From Mesorhizobium sp. B2-8-5 (GTDB lineage Bacteria > Pseudomonadota > Alphaproteobacteria > Rhizobiales > Rhizobiaceae): a DNA stretch of 64,000 bases. Shown in pieces: positions 57,996 to 64,000 of the stretch; the stretch's first letter is position 1; each line of letters begins with the position of its first letter. The stretch spans positions 5,179,501 through 5,243,500 of the forward strand of contig NZ_CP083951.1 of NCBI RefSeq assembly GCF_006440675.2. The letters are read 5' to 3'. A program made the translations under genes and the position numbers. The notes beneath the pieces were generated by a model. It made no database searches, had not been told where the DNA came from, and saw only the letters and a program-made list of their open reading frames with translations.

Positions 57996-60749
57996 ATGCT
58001 GCGGCCAGTGCATACCCTGGTTCTTTCTTGCCTCGCTTTGACGCCGTTTGCCGGCGGGGCCTTCGCGGCCCAGACATCTTCGGAAAAACCCGACGATACG
58101 GCGAACAAGGCGGCGCTCGCCGAGGCGATCAGTGGATGCGACCGGGGCGCCTCGGTGCCGCTCGATCCTGGAGCCAAGGCGCCGCCTGTCCAGTATGGCG
58201 AGCTCTTCCCGCAAGACTTTGACCTCAGCAAGCTCAAAACCCTGGCGGACAAATGCCAGGCGGCAATGCTCGGCGCGCCGCAGGAAAAGCGGCTGACGCT
58301 TGAATGGCTGCGGGTCCAGGTCGCGCTCAACCAGGCGGGACTTACCTTTCTCCTCCCGCAGATCAAGCTGCTCGCCGACGGCGGCAGCCCGGAGGCGAAT
58401 TATCTGCTCTACGAGGTCTATTCGGTGCATCGGCACGACGGCGCCGATGCCGGTCCACCGCCGGTCACACGGGCGATGGCGCTCGATGCCTTGCAGAAGG
58501 CCGGCGCTGCCGGTCATCTCACGGCGCTTGAAACGCTGCTCCGTCAGTATATCGAAGGGCCGCTGCTGCGCCGCGACGCGCATAAGGTGGTCGAGACCGC
58601 GCAACGCGTCATCGACGCGCCGGCCCAGGGCCAGTCGCCCGGCGAATGGGACAGCCAATTCCGCGCCGCCATGCCGCTGCTGATTGCGCGGACGACGCTG
58701 ACGGAAGACGGCTTCACGAGCGACGAGCAGCAAAAGGCCTTTCATGCCGTCGAGACGGATTTCCAGTCCGGGACCAACGGCTCCGGACGATCGGCGCTGG
58801 CTTACATCAAGGCGCTGCGGCTGGGCCGCGGGACCTCGCAGGATGCGGCGAAGGCCAGGCAGTTGCTGGAGGCGCGCGTCGGCAGCGATCAATATGCCAT
58901 ACCGATGCTGGCCGACATGCTGGCCAAGGGCGAAGGCGGCCCCGCCGACGGCAAGCGCGCCATCGCCATGCTGCGTGCCGCCACCAAGAATGTCGCCGAG
59001 GCCGGGCCGATGCTCGCCGGCCTGCTCATGGACGGCAAGTTCGTCGGCCGCCAGCCACGCGAGGCGATCCAACTGCTCAACGCCTCGTGGGATCTCGACG
59101 CCGACATCAGGCTTGCGGGCGTGCTCCTCGACTATGACGGCATGCAGATCGACAATCCGGACCAGTTGGTCGGGCGCCTGAGCGACGGCGCCGACGCCGG
59201 CGAGCCAGGTGCCGCGCTGGCGCTGGCGCGGCTGCAGCTCTCTGACAATCAGCAGTTCAAGAACGAGGATTTGGCGCGCGCCATGCTGAAGCCGCTGGCG
59301 GACGCCGGCGACCGCGACGCGCTCTGGCTCTACGCCTCGACCCAATATGCCAATCTGGATTCGACCAGCTACCAGCCGTCGCGCCGCGACGACGGCTTGA
59401 GCGACGATCAATTGAAAGCCTTGATCGACGAAGGCGAGGCCAAGAAGGAGCAGCAGGCCTATCTGCTGCAGGCGAAGCTCATGCGCAAAGGCGCGGTCTA
59501 TCCACAGGACGACCAGAAGGCGACGGCGATGCTGATCAACGCCGCCAACCTCGGCAGCGTCGAGGCGATGGTGCTGCTGGGCGACGCCTATGACGACGGT
59601 CTCGGCATCGACAAGAACCCGCGCGAGCGACTGCATGCCTGGCGCGAGGCGGCTCGGCGCGGCTCGCTGAAGGCAAAGAGCAAGCTCGCCAACGCCTTCA
59701 CCTTCGATAGTTTCGACCATCTGATGACGCTGCGCGAAGGCATCACCGACCGCATCGCGCTTTACAATGACGGCATCGGCAGGATGGGCGCCGGCGTGCT
59801 CGGCAACGACGCGGCAAGCATCGAACTGAGCGGCCTCTTTTCCGGACCGGCCTCCAGCGCCGGAACGGCGGCGATCGCGGCCGCGGTGATGGATGCTTTT
59901 CGCGAGGCGCCGGCAGGGCTCGCGGAAGACAACCTCGTCGGTTTCGGCAAGGCGCTGCCCGACGAGATCCGCGCCGCGATCGAGACGACGCTGAAGAGCG
60001 AAGGCTTTTACACCGGCGAGCCGAAGGGCCATTTCGGCCCGGACGCGCGCAAGGCGCTGGCCGCCTGGGTCGACGCCAAAGGCCCGCTCGCCGAAATCCC
60101 CGTCCAGACCGCGGCGACGCAACAGGCCGCGCCGGCTTCAGGCCTGCTTGCGAACGAAATCATCGACCGCATCGGCAAGAAGGTCTTCGCCCAGGCGCAG
60201 GCCGCCAAGACCGACAAGCAGAAGATCGCCGCCATCAAGCAGCTCGATTTGCTCGCCGGTTACGGTGACCTCCCGTCGCGCTGGGCGCTGGTGCGCAACT
60301 ACCATCAGGCAAAGGTGGTGCGCGCGGTGGTCACGCCCGAGAAAGTCACCCGCTATGGGCTGGACATTCTTGTGTCGAAGCCTGCCGGCGTCGACAAGGC
60401 GGAATTCGAGTTCATCTTCGACCTGACGCAGATCGCGCAGGATCGCAAATCCAAGGTGGTGGGCAGCGCCACCATCCAGGCGATCCGCGACGATCCGCGC
60501 CTGCAGGATCCGCTCACGCTCGGCGCCATCATGGGTCAGTTCGCCTTCGCTCCGGACGCCTGCGACTCCGTGCTCGCCGCCGCTAAGAAAGCCGGCGTCG
60601 ACGGCGTGGGTTCGGACGGATGCGACGAGGACACGCGCACTGCCCTCATTGCCTTCGCCAAGGAGAAAGGCGCGTCCGGTGTCGATGCGGCGGCCCGCAA
60701 GGCGGCCGCGGACGAGATCAAGACGCTGGACGCTCAGGCGGCGAAGTAG
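57996..60749 (+). CDS. Large secreted Sel1-repeat protein
   Basis: 917 residues; GAGGGGGGA upstream of the ATG. Signal peptide 1-25 (ending GGAFAAQ). Sel1-like helical repeats run from about 120 to 570 (GSPEANYLLYEVYSVHR, AAKARQLLEARVG, GSVEAMVLLGDAYDDG). From about 655 a short peptidoglycan-binding-like motif appears (IETTLKSEGFYTGEPKGHFG). The C-terminus is Ala/Lys-rich. Related in layout to ExoR and other periplasmic Sel1 regulators, though far longer. It probably scaffolds envelope proteins; no partner is evident nearby. Confidence 0.8.
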   Translation: MLRPVHTLVLSCLALTPFAGGAFAAQTSSEKPDDTANKAALAEAISGCDRGASVPLDPGAKAPPVQYGELFPQDFDLSKLKTLADKCQAAMLGAPQEKRLTLEWLRVQVALNQAGLTFLLPQIKLLADGGSPEANYLLYEVYSVHRHDGADAGPPPVTRAMALDALQKAGAAGHLTALETLLRQYIEGPLLRRDAHKVVETAQRVIDAPAQGQSPGEWDSQFRAAMPLLIARTTLTEDGFTSDEQQKAFHAVETDFQSGTNGSGRSALAYIKALRLGRGTSQDAAKARQLLEARVGSDQYAIPMLADMLAKGEGGPADGKRAIAMLRAATKNVAEAGPMLAGLLMDGKFVGRQPREAIQLLNASWDLDADIRLAGVLLDYDGMQIDNPDQLVGRLSDGADAGEPGAALALARLQLSDNQQFKNEDLARAMLKPLADAGDRDALWLYASTQYANLDSTSYQPSRRDDGLSDDQLKALIDEGEAKKEQQAYLLQAKLMRKGAVYPQDDQKATAMLINAANLGSVEAMVLLGDAYDDGLGIDKNPRERLHAWREAARRGSLKAKSKLANAFTFDSFDHLMTLREGITDRIALYNDGIGRMGAGVLGNDAASIELSGLFSGPASSAGTAAIAAAVMDAFREAPAGLAEDNLVGFGKALPDEIRAAIETTLKSEGFYTGEPKGHFGPDARKALAAWVDAKGPLAEIPVQTAATQQAAPASGLLANEIIDRIGKKVFAQAQAAKTDKQKIAAIKQLDLLAGYGDLPSRWALVRNYHQAKVVRAVVTPEKVTRYGLDILVSKPAGVDKAEFEFIFDLTQIAQDRKSKVVGSATIQAIRDDPRLQDPLTLGAIMGQFAFAPDACDSVLAAAKKAGVDGVGSDGCDEDTRTALIAFAKEKGASGVDAAARKAAADEIKTLDAQAAK

Positions 60750-60772
60750 CAAGGCAATAAGCCGCAACGGGC

Positions 60773-62260
60773 CTATTCCGCCTTGTCAACACGATCGAGG
60801 ATCGCGCGATAGCGGCTGCATACGGTGGCGTCCTGATAAAAATCCACTTCCGTATCGATGATCTGGTCAAGGCTTAGTCCGCGATAATGTGCCTTGACCT
60901 TCGCCAGCACGTCTTGCGCTTGCCTGATTTCGCCGAGTTCGGAATGGCATATGATAAGACGAATGAGCGACCACGGCGTTACAGTGGCCATTTTCGCGTA
61001 GCAGGCAGCCGCCTCGCGATATCGCCCAGCCGTCGTCAGCAGAACGCCGCGGAAGTCGTCATACCATCCCACGGCGTATGGGTCGCGGCGCTGGGCTTCG
61101 GTTATTTCATCAAGCCCTTGCTCCGGCCTGTCAGTGTGATTGAGGAAAATAGCACGGATGCTAAGAATGAACGGATCGTTCGGATTGAGCGCAACGGCCC
61201 GGTCAAGGCTGATTTCAGATTGCCTGAATTGACGGAGGTACAAGTGAGCGAAGCCGGTGGCGAGATGTCCATAGGCTTCGTCGGGATCAAGGCCCAATGC
61301 TGTTCTTGCGATCTCCAGTCCGGAATGCAAATGGCCGGGATTGTTGTAGTCCCAATAGTACTTGATGGACTCCACAAAGCTTAGCATGGCGTGGGCAGCA
61401 GCAAACTGCGGATCAAGCTTTACCGCCTGGTGCAGAAACGGTTCCGCTTCGAGCACCGTGTCATAAACGGCTGCCAGTTGCAGCGCCCGTAGGTAAAACT
61501 CGTAGGCCGACATGTTGTTGGTCGGCCGGGCCCTGGCGCGCGACGCAATCGCGGTTCTGGCCTGCCGGGCCAGACGCGCTGCAATCATCCGGGTGATTTC
61601 GTCCTGGATGGCGAAAATGTCGTCGAGTTCCCGGTCGTAATGTTCGCCCCAGATATGAGCCATCGACGACGCATCGGTTAGCTGTACGGCGATCCGCACC
61701 CTGTTGCCGATCTTCCGCACGCTGCCTTCGACGACATATTGGACACCAAGCTTGCTCGCCACCTCGGCCGGGTCATGCGCCTTGCCGCGAAACTGGAAGG
61801 AGGAGTTCCGCGCAATGACCAGAAACTCCTTATATTTGCCGAGCTCGACGATGATGTCTTCGGTAATCCCGTCGCTGAAATAGTCTTGCTCCGGGTCACC
61901 GCTCATGTTGTCGAAGGGAAGTATGGCGATGGACGGTCTGGACGCCGCCGTATCATCTGCCGTAACCGCGAAGGGCCTGGGGCCTGCATATTTGTAACCG
62001 CGACCATGCACGGTTGCGATCAGCTCGGCAGACAGCAGTTTTCGCAGCGCCGAAATGTGGACCTGCAGCGTATTCTCCTCCACCACCACGCCGGGCCAGA
62101 CCGCATCGAAAAGTTCGGTCTTGCCGATCACCTCGTCGGGCCTGTCGAGCAACATGGCGAGGATGTCGAAGGAACGTGCCGAAAGCTCCACCGGCCCTTT
62201 CGGGCCCAGCAACTGCCGTTCGGCTCGTCTCAAACGATAGTTCCCAAACTCCAAGTCCAT
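60773..62260 (-). CDS. Winged-helix regulator with TolB-like and TPR regions (CadC/adenylate cyclase-like)
   Basis: 495 residues from the ATG at 62260; the frame extends to a TTG at 62296. Residues 1-93 are an OmpR/CadC-type winged helix (VELSARSFDILAMLLDRPDE, NTLQVHISALRKLLS, GRGYKYAG). From 108 a TolB-like segment (SIAILPFDNMSGDPEQDYFS) and from about 250 TPR-like helices follow. No membrane helix separates them, unlike CadC, so it is cytosolic. Such proteins are numerous in rhizobia. It is divergent from a 72-residue gene with phased TTCAG repeats between them. Confidence 0.88.
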   Translation of the reverse strand: MDLEFGNYRLRRAERQLLGPKGPVELSARSFDILAMLLDRPDEVIGKTELFDAVWPGVVVEENTLQVHISALRKLLSAELIATVHGRGYKYAGPRPFAVTADDTAASRPSIAILPFDNMSGDPEQDYFSDGITEDIIVELGKYKEFLVIARNSSFQFRGKAHDPAEVASKLGVQYVVEGSVRKIGNRVRIAVQLTDASSMAHIWGEHYDRELDDIFAIQDEITRMIAARLARQARTAIASRARARPTNNMSAYEFYLRALQLAAVYDTVLEAEPFLHQAVKLDPQFAAAHAMLSFVESIKYYWDYNNPGHLHSGLEIARTALGLDPDEAYGHLATGFAHLYLRQFRQSEISLDRAVALNPNDPFILSIRAIFLNHTDRPEQGLDEITEAQRRDPYAVGWYDDFRGVLLTTAGRYREAAACYAKMATVTPWSLIRLIICHSELGEIRQAQDVLAKVKAHYRGLSLDQIIDTEVDFYQDATVCSRYRAILDRVDKAE

Positions 62261-62301
62261 TGGCCAAGAACCACCCTCGCGGGCAGGATAATCCAAGATG
62301 A

Positions 62302-62375
62302 CCCTGAAGGCGAACTTCAGGGCCGTTTGGGATTCTTCGCTTCAAGCAATTTCAGAGCGATTCAGGACTCTTCAG
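62302..62375. promoter_or_regulatory. Palindrome plus helically phased TTCAG repeats
   Basis: CCCTGAAG-N5-CTTCAGGG at 62302-62322 has perfect 8-bp arms. Then TTCAA at 62341 and TTCAG at 62351, 62361 and 62371 follow at exactly 10-base steps, one turn of DNA each. OmpR-type winged helices bind such direct repeats. The array lies between the regulator start (62260) and the small gene start (62435). Confidence 0.65.
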
Positions 62376-62434
62376 GTTTAAGCCAAGGACCTGGGTGGGA
62401 AGCGCTGCCATTGTCGCCGCCACAGGAGGGCATC

Positions 62435-62653
62435 ATGACCGACATCCTCACCACCGGCCCAACTGCCGTCCGGCGTCTCAAACTGCCGCGGCCAAGCATC
62501 CCGAGGCTGGCAATGCTCGCGACGTTCAACACCATGTTCAGTTCGATGGTCAATGCACGCAAGGCAGCCTATCTGGACCCTTTCACCAGTCTTGACCGCC
62601 GACCGCCGATCATCCCGGAAGACGATCTCGAAGGCCGGAATCCCAACTGGTGA
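62435..62653 (+). CDS. Small protein divergent from the winged-helix regulator
   Basis: 72 residues from the ATG at 62435 with AGGAGGG, 5 bases upstream. Basic N-terminal half (MTDILTTGPTAVRRLKLPRP) and a mildly hydrophobic middle (PRLAMLATFNTMFSSMVNA), then an acidic/proline tail ending RNPNW. No signal peptide. Not recognised. Its promoter region carries the phased TTCAG array, so it is the likely target of the divergent regulator. Confidence 0.65.
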   Translation: MTDILTTGPTAVRRLKLPRPSIPRLAMLATFNTMFSSMVNARKAAYLDPFTSLDRRPPIIPEDDLEGRNPNW

Positions 62654-62737
62654 TCTGCAACGCCCTTGCGGATTGATGCCTGGCGGTGCGGCCTGCAGAT
62701 CCGCGTTCTGGGCGCTTGCGCTTCTAATCCGAAGCGA

Positions 62738-64000
62738 TCAAAGCGCCTTGAGCCAGACCTTGTTGTCATGGACGGCAGCGCCGCCATAGGGCGCCGGAGC
62801 ATCGGCGCCGGTCAGCACGTTGATGCCCTCGCCGCGTTCATGCGCGCTGTTCGGCCAGATGCCTTCGGCGATCACCACGCCGCGCTTCACGCCATCGAAG
62901 AACCTGGCATGCAGCACCAGGTCGCCGCGCCGGTTGCCGACCTCGACGCGGCCGCCATCCTCGATGCCGAGCACTGCTGCATCTTCGCGGTGGATGAGCA
63001 GCTCGGGCCTGCCTTCCTTGGCCTTCGAGACCGGCGTCTCGGCAAAGCTGGAATTGAGGAAGTTGCGCGCCGGCGAGGTCGCCAGCCGGAACGGATGCTC
63101 CTCATCCGCCAACTCGATCAGTTCGACATGGTCGGGGAATTCCGGCAGCCGCCCGACCGGGCCGAACAGGCCCATGCTTTTCGGCGGCCGGTTGGGCGCC
63201 GACTGCCCGGTCCAATTCGGCCGGAAGTGGAACTTCCTGTCGGCATGGCCGAAGCCGTTGATGAAATGCGCGTCGTCGAAGCCGGGCTGCAGGTCGACCC
63301 ACTTTTGTTGCTTCAGGCTGTCGAAGCTGCCCAGCCCGCGCTTGCCGAGGATGATGTCGATATGTTCGCGCTCGGTCAGGCCGAAACCCGGCCGGTCGCC
63401 GACGCCCAGCCGCCTGCCAAGCTCCTCATTGACGTAGTGGTTGGTGCGCGGCCCTTCCGGCGGCTCGATCAGCTTGGGGCCGAGCGTGATGTGCTGGTTG
63501 CCGCCGCCCTTGTAGATGTCGTCATGCTCCAGGAACATCGTGGCCGGCAGCACGACGTCGGCGAGCTTGGCCGTGTCGGTCATGAACTGCTCGTGCACGC
63601 AAGTGAACAGGTCCTCGCGCATAAAACCCTGTTTCACCAGCCGCTGCTGCGGCGCGACATTGGCCGGATTGGTGTTCTGGATCAGCATCGCCGTCACCGG
63701 GAGACCGCCATAGAGCGCATCCGCCGCACCGGTCAGCACCGGGCCGATGCGCGAATGGTCGAGATAGCGCACCTTCGGGTCGCGCATCGCTGTACCTTCC
63801 AGCACATCCTGGTTCAGCTTGAAGATGCCGGAGTTGGAGTGGAAAGCGCCGCCGCCCTCATACTGCCACGCGCCGGTGACGGCGGCGATGCAGGAGGCGG
63901 CGTGCATGTTGACCGAGCCGTTGCGCTGGCGGGCAAAGCCGTAGCCGAGGCGGAAGTAGGTTTTCTTCGTCGTGCCGACCAAATGCGCGAAAGCCTGTAT
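62738..64000 (-). CDS. Molybdopterin oxidoreductase, C-terminal part
   Basis: The frame stays open through the right edge (in-frame codons continue past 63982), so the N-terminal half with any Fe-S cysteines is outside. Visible blocks: NMHAASCIAAVTGAWQYEGG, LIQNTNPANVAPQ, LADVVLPATMFLEHDD and a C-terminal molybdopterin-dinucleotide binding domain (FRLATSPARNFLNSSFAETP, EVGNRRGDLVLHARF, GVVIAEGIWPN). These fit the DMSO reductase superfamily of cytoplasmic or periplasmic enzymes; the substrate is unknown. Confidence 0.9.
   Translation of the reverse strand: MQAFAHLVGTTKKTYFRLGYGFARQRNGSVNMHAASCIAAVTGAWQYEGGGAFHSNSGIFKLNQDVLEGTAMRDPKVRYLDHSRIGPVLTGAADALYGGLPVTAMLIQNTNPANVAPQQRLVKQGFMREDLFTCVHEQFMTDTAKLADVVLPATMFLEHDDIYKGGGNQHITLGPKLIEPPEGPRTNHYVNEELGRRLGVGDRPGFGLTEREHIDIILGKRGLGSFDSLKQQKWVDLQPGFDDAHFINGFGHADRKFHFRPNWTGQSAPNRPPKSMGLFGPVGRLPEFPDHVELIELADEEHPFRLATSPARNFLNSSFAETPVSKAKEGRPELLIHREDAAVLGIEDGGRVEVGNRRGDLVLHARFFDGVKRGVVIAEGIWPNSAHERGEGINVLTGADAPAPYGGAAVHDNKVWLKAL

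Noticed and set aside
1..64000. CRISPR array, prophage, insertion sequence or nod/nif genes
   Set aside because: No regularly spaced repeats, transposase, integrase, phage structural genes or symbiosis genes are visible in any frame.

Overview
The window is high-GC chromosomal DNA from an alphaproteobacterium of the order Rhizobiales, most likely Mesorhizobium or a close relative. This rests on four tandem copies of the DUF680 small-protein family (essentially a Mesorhizobium family), two DUF982 genes, a ThuA/ThuB pair, an HdaA-type DnaA relative, a NolR-like ArsR regulator, and interspersed palindromic repeats of a kind I associate with Mesorhizobium intergenic DNA. It is mostly ordinary chromosome. 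There is no prophage, insertion sequence, CRISPR array, rRNA operon or nod/nif cluster.

Layout. 1-9.9 kb: end of a beta-lactamase-family hydrolase, an ABC-F ATPase, a 2OG-Fe(II) oxygenase, a CMD-like/OsmC pair, a secreted phosphoesterase divergent from a di-heme cytochrome c peroxidase, and a RibD-like reductase with an NmrA-like protein divergent from an HxlR regulator. 9.9-19.3 kb: several small proteins, a PAP2 phosphatase, DUF2127, a Tlde1/DUF2778-type periplasmic protein, a UGT-type glycosyltransferase, DUF4239 and thuA-thuB. 19.5-28.1 kb: an uptake and catabolism block with a BKACE enzyme, an amidinotransferase-superfamily hydrolase, an M20 amidohydrolase, a LysR regulator and a four-gene polyamine-type ABC transporter (ATPase, Tat-exported binding protein, two permeases), plausibly serving one nitrogenous substrate.

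28.06-30.13 kb is the most irregular stretch. A stub of an alpha/beta-hydrolase gene is followed by an AT-richer gene with an AlbA_2/Schlafen-type domain, then by a second, broken copy of the 3' end of the permease gene just upstream. This is a recombination scar carrying a foreign gene. 30.1-34.4 kb: a hydratase, cytochrome b561, NolR-like regulator, two DUF982 genes (one with an EcfG-type stress promoter) and tiny membrane-protein candidates. 34.6-38.3 kb: a glycan locus (three glycosyltransferases and a hexapeptide acyltransferase) ending beside tRNA-Arg(TCT). 38.4-48.1 kb: housekeeping genes (NDUFS4-like complex I subunit, tRNA-Pro, hdaA, CDP-alcohol phosphatidyltransferase, purMN, sixA) with one orphan Imm52-type immunity gene.

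48.1-52.2 kb: four DUF680 genes, three with their own terminator, divergent from a TctD/TctE-type two-component system across a region with two related palindromes. 52.2-57.8 kb: a ParDE toxin-antitoxin pair, a TauABC-like transporter, dapB and a ureohydrolase. 57.9-64 kb: a large secreted Sel1-repeat protein, a winged-helix/TolB/TPR regulator divergent from a 72-residue protein across helically phased TTCAG repeats, and the C-terminal part of a molybdopterin oxidoreductase running off the right edge.

The items most worth a second look are the AlbA_2 insertion scar, the phased TTCAG array, the DUF680 tandem family with a 15-bp tandem repeat upstream, the paired operator boxes around the hxlR promoter, and the hairpin made of 7-bp satellites next to the ABC-F start codon.
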